From NCBI RefSeq assembly GCF_015278255.1, contig NZ_JADIJC010000001.1:124001-188000 (forward strand): a stretch of 64,000 bases of DNA, in the 5' to 3' direction. Every line of letters starts with the position of its first letter. The stretch's first letter is position 1. This DNA comes from Microbacterium hibisci. Lineage in GTDB: Bacteria; Actinomycetota; Actinomycetes; Actinomycetales; Microbacteriaceae. Positions 42,529 to 51,928 of this stretch are shown piece by piece. The notes beneath the pieces are model-generated. The model was given only the letters and a program-made list of their open reading frames with translations, searched no databases and had not been told where the DNA came from. The translations under genes were made by a program, and so were the position numbers.

Positions 42529-43449
42529 GTGGAATCGCGCAGCCTGCCCGTCCCCGACGGCCTCGACGGAGCCCGCGTCGACGCGGCGCTGGCGAAGATG
42601 CTCGGCTTCTCGCGCACCTTCGCCGCTGAGGTGGCCGAGGCGGGCGGCGTGACGATGGACGGCCGCACGCTCGCCAAGTCCGACAAGCTCCGCGGCGGCG
42701 CGTGGCTCGACGTCTCGTGGGCGCCGAGGGAGGCGCCGCGCGTCATCCCGGTCGATGTGCCCGAGCTCGGCATCGCGTACGACGACGACGACATCGTCGT
42801 CGTCGACAAGCCCTCGGGCGTCGCCGCGCATCCGTCGGTCGGCTGGGAGGGCCCCACGGTGCTGGGCGCATTGGCGGCGGGAGGGTTCCGCATCGCGACG
42901 ACCGGCGCCGCCGAGCGCCAGGGCGTGGTGCACCGCCTCGACGTCGGCACCAGCGGACTCATGGTGGTCGCGAAGACGGAGCGGGCGTATGTCGCCCTCA
43001 AGCGCGCCTTCAAAGAGCGCGAGGTCGAGAAGATCTATCACGCGGTCGTGCAGGGGCACCCCGACCCGCTCGTGGGGACGATCGACGCGCCCATCGGGCG
43101 GCATCCGTCGCACTCCTGGAAGTTCGCGGTGACGCACGACGGCAAGGACTCCATCACCCACTACGAGACGCTCGAGGCGTTTCCCGGCGCCTCGCTGCTG
43201 GAGATCCATCTCGAGACCGGGCGCACGCACCAGATCCGGGTGCACATGGCCGCGCACCGGCATCCGTGTGTGGGAGACCCCCTCTACGGCGCGGACCCGA
43301 CGCTGTCGGCGCGCCTGGGCCTCACACGCCAGTGGCTCCACGCGCGCGAACTCTCGTTCGCGCACCCGGCCACGGGGGAGTGGGTCACGTTCACCTCGGA
43401 GTACCCGGCCGACCTCGCCCACGCGCTCGACGTGCTGCGCGGCGACTGA
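42529..43449 (+). CDS. rluD: RluA/RluD-family pseudouridine synthase
   Basis: It converts uridine to pseudouridine in rRNA (23S positions in RluD). The 306 residues have an S4-like N-terminus ([15 protein letters not shown]), the catalytic Asp in [16 protein letters not shown], the KIYHAVVQG segment and [16 protein letters not shown] 42529 follows the lspA stop by one base, and lspA-rluD adjacency is common in Gram-positives. The exact target sites cannot be told from sequence. Confidence 0.93.
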   Translation: MESRSLPVPDGLDGARVDAALAKMLGFSRTFAAEVAEAGGVTMDGRTLAKSDKLRGGAWLDVSWAPREAPRVIPVDVPELGIAYDDDDIVVVDKPSGVAAHPSVGWEGPTVLGALAAGGFRIATTGAAERQGVVHRLDVGTSGLMVVAKTERAYVALKRAFKEREVEKIYHAVVQGHPDPLVGTIDAPIGRHPSHSWKFAVTHDGKDSITHYETLEAFPGASLLEIHLETGRTHQIRVHMAAHRHPCVGDPLYGADPTLSARLGLTRQWLHARELSFAHPATGEWVTFTSEYPADLAHALDVLRGD

Positions 43450-43457
43450 GCTGCGTT

Positions 43458-43934
43458 CTAGCGGCCACCCTCGAAGCGGGCCGAGCCGTCGGCGTCGAGG
43501 GCGACCTCGATGCGGCGGCGCATCTCGGGCCCCACGAGCGCGGGCAGCGCGGCGAGGTCGTACCAGCCCACTTCCGTCATCTCGCCGTCGGCAGGATAGG
43601 GCTCGCCCGATACCCAGCTGCAGCGGAAGGTGATGTCGAGGTAGTCGCTCTGGTCGCCGTTCTCATAGGTGACTCGGGGGAGCTGGTGAACCCACGCCAG
43701 CCGTTCGACGCGGCATACGACGTCGGCCTCCTCGAGCGTCTCGCGCACGGCCGCGTCGGCCGGCTCCTCGCCGGGATCGACGATGCCGGTGATCGGCGTC
43801 AGGTGCCCGTTGTCGACCCGGCGTCCCAGCAGCACCTTCCCGTCCCGCAGCACGACGGCGGTGACGCCGACGAGGGGCAGCGGGTCGGTGCCGACCTTGC
43901 TGCGGAGGTCGAGGACGAAGTCAGGTGTGGGCAT
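43458..43934 (-). CDS. NUDIX hydrolase
   Basis: The 158-residue protein has a Nudix box beginning GIVDPGEEPADAAVRETLEEA, with the metal-binding REXXEE core; the usual Gly after the last Glu is Ala. Substrates of this superfamily are nucleoside diphosphates linked to other groups, and none can be named. TAGGGT lies 6 nt before the ATG start at 43934, suggesting a leaderless mRNA. It converges on rluD with 8 nt between stops. The strand-rich fold with the loop DLAALPALVG suggests an ordinary housekeeping Nudix enzyme. Confidence 0.9.
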   Translation of the reverse strand: MPTPDFVLDLRSKVGTDPLPLVGVTAVVLRDGKVLLGRRVDNGHLTPITGIVDPGEEPADAAVRETLEEADVVCRVERLAWVHQLPRVTYENGDQSDYLDITFRCSWVSGEPYPADGEMTEVGWYDLAALPALVGPEMRRRIEVALDADGSARFEGGR

Positions 43935-43940
43935 GCATCA

Positions 43941-43946
43941 ACCCTA
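43941..43946 (-). promoter_or_regulatory. -10 box of a leaderless NUDIX transcript
   Basis: On the minus strand TAGGGT is followed by TGATGC (6 nt) and the ATG start. Confidence 0.55.
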
Positions 43947-44034
43947 GGGTCGACGCGCGCGAGCTCTCGCTGCCGAACCGGCGGACGTCGGCCGAGGGAT
44001 GGATCGTGTCGGATGCGTCGGGCAGAGTGTCGTC

Positions 44035-44604
44035 ATGACGATCGAGGTGCGGCCGGCCACGGAGTTCGAAGACGTCGCGACGATGGTCGGCCCGAAGAAC
44101 CCGGCGTCGAACGTGTGCTTCTGCTTGAGCTACCGCATCCCCAGCAAGGAGAATCTCGCGCTCAGGGGACCCGAGCGCGCCGAACGCGTGCAGCGTCTGA
44201 TGGACGAGGAGGGGCCGATCGGGGTGCTCGCGTACGACGGCGACGACGTCGTCGGCTGGGCCGCCGTGGCGCCGCGCACGCGCACGCACTTCGCGACGTT
44301 CCGGAAGATCCCGCACGTCGATGATCAGGACGTGTGGTCGCTGTGGTGCTTCCGGGTCCGCCCGGGCCACCGCAAGAAGGGCGTCATGCACGCTCTCGTG
44401 GACGGAGCCGTGGAGTTCGCCCGCGAGCAGGGGGCGCCGGCGATCGAGGGGTATCCGGTCGACAATCGCGGCGCGAAGGTCGACCTCACCATGGCATACG
44501 TCGGCACCCGCCGGCTGTTCGAGCAGGCGGGGTTCGTCAAGGCCGCGGACACCGAGTCCGTGCTGTCGGGATTTCCGCGCGTGCTGATGCGTCGCGACCT
44601 CTAG
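44035..44604 (+). CDS. GNAT-family N-acetyltransferase
   Basis: The 189-residue protein shows the GNAT fold, with a CoA-binding region FRVRPGHRKKGVMHALVDGAV near residue 105 (the R/QxxGxG/A pattern) and a C-terminal YVGTRRLFEQAGFVKA motif. I chose ATG 44035 (MTIEVRPATE), the usual start of this fold. A CFCLSYRIP segment in the N-terminal half is typical of a subgroup of uncharacterised acetyltransferases. The substrate is unknown. Its TAG stop forms the start of the -10 box of the next gene. Confidence 0.88.
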   Translation: MTIEVRPATEFEDVATMVGPKNPASNVCFCLSYRIPSKENLALRGPERAERVQRLMDEEGPIGVLAYDGDDVVGWAAVAPRTRTHFATFRKIPHVDDQDVWSLWCFRVRPGHRKKGVMHALVDGAVEFAREQGAPAIEGYPVDNRGAKVDLTMAYVGTRRLFEQAGFVKAADTESVLSGFPRVLMRRDL

Positions 44605-44607
44605 CGT
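44602..44607 (+). promoter_or_regulatory. -10 box of a leaderless DinB-like transcript, overlapping the GNAT stop
   Basis: TAGCGT begins with the GNAT TAG stop and is followed by GGACGC (6 nt) and GTG. The same 12-nt string precedes the rhodanese gene at 61363 on the minus strand. Confidence 0.55.
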
Positions 44608-44613
44608 GGACGC

Positions 44614-45063
44614 GTGAACGAACTCCTCCGGCGCCGCCTCGCACGCGCCAACACGCTCTATCTCGACCTCGTCGATGCCGTCTCGGCCGAGCAGCTCGGC
44701 TCGCACCTCGCCGACCTCCCATCCGACACGGTGGGCCACCAGCTCTGGTGCGTGCTCGGTGCGCGCGAGAGCTACCCGGCGGCCGCCCGGGCAGGGGAGT
44801 GGCAGGGCTTCACGAGTCCCGTCACGGCGGAGCAGACGACGGATGCCGCGGCCCTGCGCGCCGCCTTCGTCCAGACCGCGTCGGACGTCGACGCCTGGAT
44901 CGCGGGGTTCGACGCCGATGACGAGGCATCCGCCACGTACGCGCTCGCGCTGCTGGAGCACGAGACGCAGCACCACGGCCAGCTGATCCGCTACCTGTAC
45001 GGCCTCGGCATTCAGCGGCCCGAGTCGTGGCAGCGGCAGTACGCCCTCGACGAGGAGTTCTGA
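44614..45063 (+). CDS. DinB-like four-helix protein
   Basis: The 149-residue protein has the DinB/DUF664-type helical layout: VGHQLWCVLGARESYPA with one candidate metal-binding His, and HETQHHGQLIRYLYGL with the second His cluster. These proteins form a four-helix bundle with a bound metal; some are thiol transferases, others have no known role. The name is structural and does not imply a DNA-damage function. It is probably co-expressed with the preceding acetyltransferase. A weak GC hairpin follows. Confidence 0.8.
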   Translation: MNELLRRRLARANTLYLDLVDAVSAEQLGSHLADLPSDTVGHQLWCVLGARESYPAAARAGEWQGFTSPVTAEQTTDAAALRAAFVQTASDVDAWIAGFDADDEASATYALALLEHETQHHGQLIRYLYGLGIQRPESWQRQYALDEEF

Positions 45064-45066
45064 GCC

Positions 45067-45097
45067 CCTCACCTTCGACCTCCGGTGGAGGGTGAGG
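45067..45097 (+). terminator. Weak hairpin after the DinB-like gene
   Basis: CCTCAC/GTGAGG (45067-45072 and 45092-45097) and an inner CCTCC/GGAGG form a bulged stem. No T-run follows. Confidence 0.4.
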
Positions 45098-45203
45098 CCG
45101 CCGCGCGGCCGGAACCTTCATCCTCTACTCGAGAGTGAATCGACCTGTCGCGGCAGTCCGGCTGACACCCGGCGAGGTCGGCGGGAGTGTCCCCGGGCGT
45201 TCG

Positions 45204-45209
45204 TAGACT
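45204..45209 (+). promoter_or_regulatory. -10 box of a leaderless dnaE transcript
   Basis: TAGACT is followed by 7 nt (CGAGGAC) and the GTG start codon. Confidence 0.6.
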
Positions 45210-45216
45210 CGAGGAC

Positions 45217-48200
45217 GTGGCATCCGATTCCTTCGTCCATCTGCACGTGCACAGCGAGTACTCGATGCTCGACGGGGCGGCCAAGATCGGCGCCATGACG
45301 CAAGCCGCCGCGGACTACGGGATGCCGGCGATCGCGGTCACCGACCACGGCAACACGTTCGCCGCGTTCGAGTTCTATCGCGCGGCGCAGGCCGCGGGGG
45401 TGAACCCGATCATCGGGCTCGAGGCCTACGTCACTCCGGGCACCCACCGCAGCGACAAGTCGCGGGTGGCCTGGGGCTCGCCCGAGCAGAAGAGCGACGA
45501 CGTCTCGGGCTCGGGCGCTTACACCCACATGACCCTGTGGAGCGAGACCACGGCCGGCATGCACAACCTCTTCCGGCTGAGCTCGCTGTCGAGCATGGAG
45601 GGCTATTACTTCAAGCCCCGCATGGACCGCGAGCTGCTGCAGACGTACGGGAAGGGGCTCATCGCCACGACGGGCTGCCCGTCCGGCGAGGTGCAGACCC
45701 GGCTGCGCCTGGGGCAGTACGACGCGGCGCGGGCGGCAGCCGCCGAGTTCCAAGACATCTTCGGCAAGGAGAACTACTTCGCCGAGATCATGGACCACGG
45801 CCTGCCGATCGAGCGGCGGATCATGTCCGACCTGCTCCGGCTCGCCAAGGACCTCGACATCCCGCTCGTCGGGACCAACGACTCGCACTACACGCACCAG
45901 CACGAGGCCGACGCCCACGCCGCCCTGCTGTGCGTGCAGTCCGGGTCGACGCTCGACGACCCCAACCGGTTCAAGTTCGACGGCGACGGCTATTACATCA
46001 AGACGGCGCAGGAGATGCGGCAGCTCTTCCGCGACCACCCCGAGGCGTGCGACAACACACTGCTGATCGCCGAGCGCTGCAAGGTCGAGTTCAACACGTC
46101 GGCGAACTACATGCCGCGGTTTCCGGTGCCCGACGGCGAGACCGAAGACAGCTGGCTCATCAAGGAGGTCGAGCGCGGCCTTCACTACCGGTACCCGGGC
46201 GGCATCCCCGACAAGGTACGCAAGCAGGCCGAGTACGAGACCGGGATCATCCTGCAGATGGGCTTCCCGGGCTACTTCCTCGTGGTCGCGGACTTCATCA
46301 ACTGGGCGAAGGACCACGGCATCCGCGTCGGCCCGGGCCGCGGCTCGGGTGCGGGGTCGATGGTCGCCTACGCGATGAAGATCACCGACCTCGACCCGCT
46401 CGAGCACGGCCTCATCTTCGAGCGCTTCCTCAACCCCGACCGCGTCTCGATGCCCGACTTCGACGTCGACTTCGACGACCGCCGCCGCGGCGAGGTGATC
46501 GAGTACGTCACCGAGAAGTACGGCTCCGAGCGCGTCGCGCAGATCGTCACGTACGGCACGATCAAGTCGAAGCAGGCGCTCAAGGACGCCGGCCGCGTCC
46601 TCGGCTTCCCGTTCAGCATGGGGGAGCGCCTGACCAAGGCGATGCCGCCGCCCGTCATGGGCAAGGACATGCCGCTCGACGGCATGTTCGATCCGCAGCA
46701 CCCCCGCTTCAAGGAGGCGGTGGAGTTCCGCACGCTCATCGAGACCGACCCCGAGGCGAAGACGGTGTTCGATCGCGCCCTCGGGCTCGAGGGGCTGAAG
46801 CGCCAGTGGGGAGTTCACGCCGCCGGCGTGATCATGTCGTCGGAGCCGCTGCTCGACATCATCCCGATCATGCGCCGCGAGCAGGACGGCCAGATCGTCA
46901 CGCAGTTCGACTACCCGTCGTGCGAGACCCTCGGCCTCATCAAGATGGACTTCCTGGGGCTGCGCAACCTCACGATCATCTCGGACGCCCTCGACAACAT
47001 CCGCCTCAACCGCGGCGAGGAGCTCGACCTCGAGCATCTCGCCCTCGACGACCGCCCCGCGTACGACCTGCTCACGCGGGGTGACACGCTGGGCGTCTTC
47101 CAGCTCGACGGCGGGCCGATGCGCTCGCTGCTGCGGCTGATGAAGCCCGACAACTTCGAGGACATCTCGGCCGTCATCGCGCTGTATCGTCCTGGCCCGA
47201 TGGGTGCGAACTCGCACACCAACTACGCCCTGCGCAAGAACGGGCTGCAGGACATCACGCCGATCCACCCCGAGCTCGAAGAGCCGCTGAGGGACATCCT
47301 CGACACGACCTACGGCCTGATCATCTATCAGGAGCAGGTCATGGCCATCGCGCAGAAGGTCGCCGGGTTCTCTCTCGGACAGGCCGACATCCTCCGCCGC
47401 GCGATGGGCAAGAAGAAGAAGTCCGAGCTCGACAAGCAGTACGAGGGCTTCTCCGGCGGCATGAAGGAGCGCGGCTTCGGGGACGCCGCCATCCAGGCGC
47501 TGTGGGACATCCTGCTGCCCTTCTCGGACTACGCCTTCAACAAGGCGCACTCGGCGGCGTACGGGCTCGTCTCGTACTGGACCGCGTATCTCAAGGCGCA
47601 CTACCCGGCCGAGTACATGGCCGCGCTGCTGACGAGCGTCGGCGACTCCAAAGACAAGATGGCGGTCTACCTCAACGAGTGCCGCCGCATGGGCATCAAG
47701 GTCCTGCCGCCCGACGTCGGGCAGTCGATCCGCTACTTCGCCGCCGTCGACGAAGACATCCGCTTCGGTCTCGGCGCCGTCCGCAACGTCGGTGCCAACG
47801 TCGTCGACGCGATCGTCGAGGCGCGGGCCGAGACATCCTTCACGTCCTTCCACGACTTCCTCTCCAAGGTGCCCGTCCACGTCGCCAACAAGCGCACGGT
47901 CGAGTCGCTGATCAAGGCGGGGGCGTTCGACACGCTCGGCTCGACCCGCCGCGCGCTGATGGAGATCCACGAGGACGCGACAGAGGCGGCCGTGCTCGAC
48001 AAGCGCCGTGAGGCCAACGGCGAGGTCGGATTCGACTTCGACTCGCTGTGGGGCGACGACGAGCCGCAGCAGGCGGCGAAGGTGCCCGAGCGGCCGGAGT
48101 GGACCAAGAAGGACAAGCTCGCGTTCGAACGCGAGATGCTGGGCCTGTACGTGTCGGATCACCCGCTCGCGGGGCTCGAGATCCCCCTGGCGAAGCACGC

Positions 48201-48735
48201 CTCCACCACCATCCACGATCTGCTCGCCTCGGAGGACGTCGGCGACGGCGACCAGGTCACGATCGCCGGCCTGGTGACGAGCGTGCAGCACCGGGTCGCG
48301 AAGCAGAGCGGCAATCCGTACGGCATGATCACCGTCGAGGACTTCGACGGCGAGATCACGGTCATGTTCATGGGCAAGACGTACACCGAGTTCCAGCACA
48401 TGCTCCAGGCCGATTCGATCCTCGTCGTGCGAGGACGGGTGTCGCGCCGCGATGACGGCATGAACCTCCACGCGCAGTCGGCCATGACACCCGATCTCGG
48501 GGCCATGGACGAGTCGAGCTCGCTCGTCCTGCTCATGCCGGAGCGGCGCGCCAGCGAGGCGCTGGTCGGCGAGCTGCTGCAGACGCTGAACCGTCACGCC
48601 GGCGACACCGAGGTGTCGCTCAAGCTCCACAGCGGCACGGTGGCGAAGGTCTTCGAGGTGCCGCACACCGTGCGGATCACGCCGGATCTGTACGGCGAGC
48701 TGAAGGGTCTGCTGGGGCCGCAGTGCCTCGGCTGA
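45217..48735 (+). CDS. dnaE: DNA polymerase III alpha subunit DnaE
   Basis: This is the replicative DNA polymerase. From GTG 45217 the product has 1172 residues, as expected for DnaE1. The PHP domain starts the protein (HLHVHSEYSMLDGAAK; AVTDHGNTFA) with its metal-binding His/Asp residues apparently intact. The polymerase core follows (GPGRGSGAGSMV and the catalytic PDFDVDFDDRRR). Helix-hairpin-helix and OB-fold regions lie near the C-terminus. I chose GTG 45217 because the box TAGACT is 7 nt upstream and the protein then begins ASDSFVHLHVHSEYS. An in-frame GTG at 45187 would include this box. Confidence 0.96.
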   Translation: MASDSFVHLHVHSEYSMLDGAAKIGAMTQAAADYGMPAIAVTDHGNTFAAFEFYRAAQAAGVNPIIGLEAYVTPGTHRSDKSRVAWGSPEQKSDDVSGSGAYTHMTLWSETTAGMHNLFRLSSLSSMEGYYFKPRMDRELLQTYGKGLIATTGCPSGEVQTRLRLGQYDAARAAAAEFQDIFGKENYFAEIMDHGLPIERRIMSDLLRLAKDLDIPLVGTNDSHYTHQHEADAHAALLCVQSGSTLDDPNRFKFDGDGYYIKTAQEMRQLFRDHPEACDNTLLIAERCKVEFNTSANYMPRFPVPDGETEDSWLIKEVERGLHYRYPGGIPDKVRKQAEYETGIILQMGFPGYFLVVADFINWAKDHGIRVGPGRGSGAGSMVAYAMKITDLDPLEHGLIFERFLNPDRVSMPDFDVDFDDRRRGEVIEYVTEKYGSERVAQIVTYGTIKSKQALKDAGRVLGFPFSMGERLTKAMPPPVMGKDMPLDGMFDPQHPRFKEAVEFRTLIETDPEAKTVFDRALGLEGLKRQWGVHAAGVIMSSEPLLDIIPIMRREQDGQIVTQFDYPSCETLGLIKMDFLGLRNLTIISDALDNIRLNRGEELDLEHLALDDRPAYDLLTRGDTLGVFQLDGGPMRSLLRLMKPDNFEDISAVIALYRPGPMGANSHTNYALRKNGLQDITPIHPELEEPLRDILDTTYGLIIYQEQVMAIAQKVAGFSLGQADILRRAMGKKKKSELDKQYEGFSGGMKERGFGDAAIQALWDILLPFSDYAFNKAHSAAYGLVSYWTAYLKAHYPAEYMAALLTSVGDSKDKMAVYLNECRRMGIKVLPPDVGQSIRYFAAVDEDIRFGLGAVRNVGANVVDAIVEARAETSFTSFHDFLSKVPVHVANKRTVESLIKAGAFDTLGSTRRALMEIHEDATEAAVLDKRREANGEVGFDFDSLWGDDEPQQAAKVPERPEWTKKDKLAFEREMLGLYVSDHPLAGLEIPLAKHASTTIHDLLASEDVGDGDQVTIAGLVTSVQHRVAKQSGNPYGMITVEDFDGEITVMFMGKTYTEFQHMLQADSILVVRGRVSRRDDGMNLHAQSAMTPDLGAMDESSSLVLLMPERRASEALVGELLQTLNRHAGDTEVSLKLHSGTVAKVFEVPHTVRITPDLYGELKGLLGPQCLG

Positions 48736-48856
48736 CAGGCGACCGCGGCGGCGACGCCGGATGTCGCCGCGCATCGCGTGGTCTCATCGGCGTCTCATGC
48801 GCCGTGGGTAATATCAGGACGACGCGGGCCTCGGGAGCCCGCCGGAAGGGAAGATC

Positions 48857-50038
48857 GTGACGGACGAGCAGCAGAGCGGGCCCATCGACCAAGCGCCGGC
48901 GGCCGAAGAGGCGCCGCAGTACGGGGTCGGGCCGTTCTCCATCCGCGAGGTCGCCCTCGTGGGAACCTGGATCGTCGCGTTCGTCGTGTCGTTCTTCCCG
49001 ATCACCGGCGAGCTCGGACGCGGGCCCTCGGTCTGGACCAGCGGCATCGACTGGGTGCTCACCATCGGCGTGCCGACCGTCGCCGTCTTCCTCATCGTGC
49101 TGCGGCGGCTGTCACCGCAGGGCATCCGCCGAGTCGGCTCGCTCGGCATCGACCAGTTCGCGTCGGTCGCCTTCTCCGTGGCCACGGTGCTCTGGCTCGC
49201 GCTCCTGTGGAAGTCGTTCGTCGTGCTGGCCGACCTCCGTGTCTTCCCCGCGACGTGGGTCGTGTGGGTCGAGTTCTTCCTCATGCTCGCCGGGGTGCTG
49301 CTGACGGTGTTCGCGCCGTTCATCGCGCCGTTCGCACAGGACTTCCGCGGCCGCCCGGAGGTCGCCGCACACCGCAACGCGCGACCGGTTCGACCGGTCT
49401 CGCCGAGGCCCGCCCCGGTCCGGCCGGAGCCGGCCCCCGCAGAGGCGGACTACGCACCGCCGGCGGATTCCGCCCTCTACGGCGCTCCCGCCCCGTACGC
49501 GGCGGGTGCTCCCTACACCGAAGGCGTCTACGACGCCGCCCCCACCGCGTCGTACGGCGCCGCCGCTCCGGCGGCCGACGAGCAGGGCTTCGACGGCCCT
49601 CGCTCCGATGACTCGGTGACGACGGTGATCCCGGTCGACCGTGCCGACGCCGACGCGGTCGCCGCCGACGAGATCGTCGCCGCGGACCCCGAGTTCGCCG
49701 CACGCGACGCCGCCGCCGAGCGCGACGCCGCTGCCGCCGCCGCGGTGGAGGAGCCGCGCGCCACCGAGCCCGCTCACGCGCGGGAGTCGTTCGAGCACGT
49801 CGAGAACCCCTCGTCGACCGTCGAGCCCGCCGCGGCGACCGCGCCGCAGCACCAGGCCTTCTGGGCGCTCGTGCCCGAGGAGCGCGACGTCGTCGATGAG
49901 ATCGGCATCCCCGTGTTCCGCATCGGCCCGACGGCCTGGGCGCTGGTGATCGAGGACCGCGGCGATGCGTTCGTCGTCCGTCACGAAGACGGTCGCATCG
50001 GCTACCTGCACGACGTCTCCGGCGTCACGCGAGGCTAG
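48857..50038 (+). CDS. Membrane protein with acidic low-complexity region, unknown function
   Basis: The 393-residue protein begins with a short acidic head, then about four membrane spans in residues 28-160 (VALVGTWIVAFVVSFF; WVLTIGVPTVAVFLIVL; SVAFSVATVLWLALLW; WVVWVEFFLMLAGVLLTVF). A 170-residue Ala/Pro/Asp/Glu-rich segment that looks disordered follows. A small conserved-looking C-terminal part has FWALVPEERDVVDEIGIPVF and VRHEDGRIGYLHDVSG. GTG follows GGAAGGGAAG. It lies between dnaE and hisD. I do not recognise the family; a membrane scaffold is only a guess. Confidence 0.75.
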   Translation: MTDEQQSGPIDQAPAAEEAPQYGVGPFSIREVALVGTWIVAFVVSFFPITGELGRGPSVWTSGIDWVLTIGVPTVAVFLIVLRRLSPQGIRRVGSLGIDQFASVAFSVATVLWLALLWKSFVVLADLRVFPATWVVWVEFFLMLAGVLLTVFAPFIAPFAQDFRGRPEVAAHRNARPVRPVSPRPAPVRPEPAPAEADYAPPADSALYGAPAPYAAGAPYTEGVYDAAPTASYGAAAPAADEQGFDGPRSDDSVTTVIPVDRADADAVAADEIVAADPEFAARDAAAERDAAAAAAVEEPRATEPAHARESFEHVENPSSTVEPAAATAPQHQAFWALVPEERDVVDEIGIPVFRIGPTAWALVIEDRGDAFVVRHEDGRIGYLHDVSGVTRG

Positions 50039-50056
50039 GAGCCGCCGCCCGCGCGG

Positions 50057-50062
50057 TACCGT
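50057..50062 (+). promoter_or_regulatory. -10 box of a leaderless hisD transcript
   Basis: TACCGT is followed by 6 nt (AGACGG) and the ATG start of hisD. Confidence 0.5.
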
Positions 50063-50068
50063 AGACGG

Positions 50069-51406
50069 ATGCTCCGGACGATCGATCTGCGCGGGCGCAC
50101 GCTCTCTCCCGCCGAACTCCTCGCGACCGTTCCCCGCGCCGAAGCGGCACGGGAGGAAGCCCTCACGACGGCCGCGCGCATCGTCGACGACGTCGCTGCG
50201 CGGGGCGAGGCCGCGCTGCGCGAGCAGGCCGAGCGATTCGACGGCGTGACGGAGCACGACATCCGTGTGCCCGCGGCACACCTCGATGACGCGCTCGCAG
50301 AGCTCGACCCCGGCGTGCGCGCGGCGCTCGAGCAGGCGATCGAGCGCGTGCGCGAGGCCTCCGCCGCCCAGGTGCCGGCGCCCACGGTGACGCAGCTCGG
50401 GCCCGGTGCCCGAGTGACGCAGCGGTGGCAGCCGGTGCGTCGTGTCGGGCTCTACGTGCCCGGCGGCAAGGCTGTCTACCCCTCGAGCGTCGTCATGAAC
50501 GTCGTGCCGGCGCAGGTCGCCGGCGTCTCCGAGATCGCGCTCGCGTCACCGCCGCAGCGCGAGTTCGGCGGTCGCGTGCACCCGGTGATCCTCGGCGCGG
50601 CGAAGCTTCTCGGCGTGACCGAGGTGTACGCGATGGGCGGCGCCGGTGCCATCGGCGCTCTCGCGCACGGCGTTCCCGGGCTCGGGCTCGAGCCGGTCGA
50701 CGTGGTGACCGGCCCGGGCAACAACTTCGTCGCCGCCGCCAAGCGCGCGGTGGCGGGAATCGTCGGGACGGATGCCGAAGCCGGCGCCACCGAGATCCTC
50801 GTGGTCGCCGACGACACGGCCGACGCACGGCTGGTCTCGGCCGACCTCATCAGCCAGGCCGAGCACGACGAGCAGGCCTCCGCGGTGCTGGTCACGACGT
50901 CGGAGCGGCTGGCCGACGACGTCCTCGCCGACATCGGCCCGCGCGCGGCCGCCACGCGGCACGCCGACCGCGTCGCCGCGGCACTGTCCGGGCCGCAGTC
51001 CGCGGTGGTGCTCGTCGACGACCTCGCGGCTGCGACCGCGTTCAGCAACGCCTACGCGCCGGAGCACCTCGAGCTGCACCTCGCCGAACCGCGACCAGAG
51101 GACTTCGTCCACGCCGGCGCGGTCTTCGTGGGCCCCGACACCCCGGTGAGCCTCGGCGACTACCTCGCGGGCAGCAACCACGTGCTGCCCACCGGCGGCC
51201 AGGCGCGGTACTCGTCGGGTCTCTCGGCCGCCACGTTCCTACGTCCCCAGCAGGTGATCGAGTACGACCGCGAGGCTCTCGCCGTCGTGCGCGACGCGAT
51301 CGTCACCCTCGCCGACGCGGAGGCGCTGCCCGCCCACGGCGAGGCGGTCACCGCCCGTTTCGCCGATCGCCCCGCACCCGAGCCGGTTGCAGCGAACCCC
51401 GCGTAG
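50069..51406 (+). CDS. hisD: Histidinol dehydrogenase
   Basis: It catalyses the last two steps of histidine synthesis, oxidising histidinol to histidine with NAD. The 445 residues include VGLYVPGGKAVYPSSVVMN, YAMGGAGAIGALAHG, DVVTGPGNNFVAAAKR, SQAEHDEQA with zinc ligands, and AGSNHVLPTGGQARYSSGL. The ATG at 50069 is 6 nt after TACCGT. No other his gene is next to it; nrdR follows, and hisD's TAG stop begins nrdR's -10 box. Confidence 0.96.
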   Translation: MLRTIDLRGRTLSPAELLATVPRAEAAREEALTTAARIVDDVAARGEAALREQAERFDGVTEHDIRVPAAHLDDALAELDPGVRAALEQAIERVREASAAQVPAPTVTQLGPGARVTQRWQPVRRVGLYVPGGKAVYPSSVVMNVVPAQVAGVSEIALASPPQREFGGRVHPVILGAAKLLGVTEVYAMGGAGAIGALAHGVPGLGLEPVDVVTGPGNNFVAAAKRAVAGIVGTDAEAGATEILVVADDTADARLVSADLISQAEHDEQASAVLVTTSERLADDVLADIGPRAAATRHADRVAAALSGPQSAVVLVDDLAAATAFSNAYAPEHLELHLAEPRPEDFVHAGAVFVGPDTPVSLGDYLAGSNHVLPTGGQARYSSGLSAATFLRPQQVIEYDREALAVVRDAIVTLADAEALPAHGEAVTARFADRPAPEPVAANPA

Positions 51407-51409
51407 GCT
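51404..51409 (+). promoter_or_regulatory. -10 box of nrdR overlapping the hisD stop
   Basis: TAGGCT begins with the hisD TAG stop and lies 9 nt before the nrdR ATG, giving a leader of 0-3 nt. Confidence 0.5.
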
Positions 51410-51418
51410 GTCTCTGCC

Positions 51419-51910
51419 ATGCACTGCCCGTTCTGCCGCCACGCCGATTCGCGCGTCATCGATTCGCGTACCAGCGACGACGGTCTCAGCATCCGTCGCC
51501 GTCGTCAATGCCCGCAATGCGGCGGTCGCTTCACGACCATCGAGACCGCCAGCCTCAACGTCATCAAGCGCTCCGGCGTGATCGAGCCGTTCAGCCGCGA
51601 GAAGGTGATGTCGGGGGTGCGCAAGGCCTGCCAGGGGCGTCCGGTCACCGACGCCGATCTCGCGGTGCTGGCGCAGACGGTGGAGGAGAGCATCCGCCAG
51701 ACGGGCGCGTCGCAGCTCGATGCGAACGAGATCGGGCTGGCGATCCTCGGACCGCTGCGCGACCTCGACGAGGTCGCGTACCTCCGGTTCGCCAGCGTCT
51801 ACCAGGCGTTCGACTCGCTCGAGGACTTCGAGGCGGCGATCGAGCAGCTGCGTGTCGACCACGGCCGTGCGCCCACGCGGGAAGCCCGCGCCGCGGCCGC
51901 CTCCGAGTGA
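51419..51910 (+). CDS. nrdR: Ribonucleotide-reductase repressor NrdR
   Basis: NrdR represses ribonucleotide reductase genes when deoxyATP is high. The 163-residue protein has the four-Cys zinc ribbon (C3, C6, C31, C34; [17 protein letters not shown] and [12 protein letters not shown]) and then an ATP-cone domain ([24 protein letters not shown]). The C-terminal tail is Ala/Arg-rich. In several actinobacteria nrdR lies near nrdJ; none is in the window. It is 18 nt from pyrD. Confidence 0.96.
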   Translation: MHCPFCRHADSRVIDSRTSDDGLSIRRRRQCPQCGGRFTTIETASLNVIKRSGVIEPFSREKVMSGVRKACQGRPVTDADLAVLAQTVEESIRQTGASQLDANEIGLAILGPLRDLDEVAYLRFASVYQAFDSLEDFEAAIEQLRVDHGRAPTREARAAAASE

Positions 51911-51915
51911 CCGGA

Positions 51916-51921
51916 TAGCCT
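51916..51921 (+). promoter_or_regulatory. -10 box of a leaderless pyrD transcript
   Basis: TAGCCT is followed by 7 nt (AAGAGGG) and the ATG start. Confidence 0.55.
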
Positions 51922-51928
51922 AAGAGGG

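Noticed and set aside
45118..48774. A 1218-codon open frame on the minus strand
   Set aside because: It is the mirror of dnaE with the same low-complexity Arg/His/Asp/Val character and no domain I recognise.
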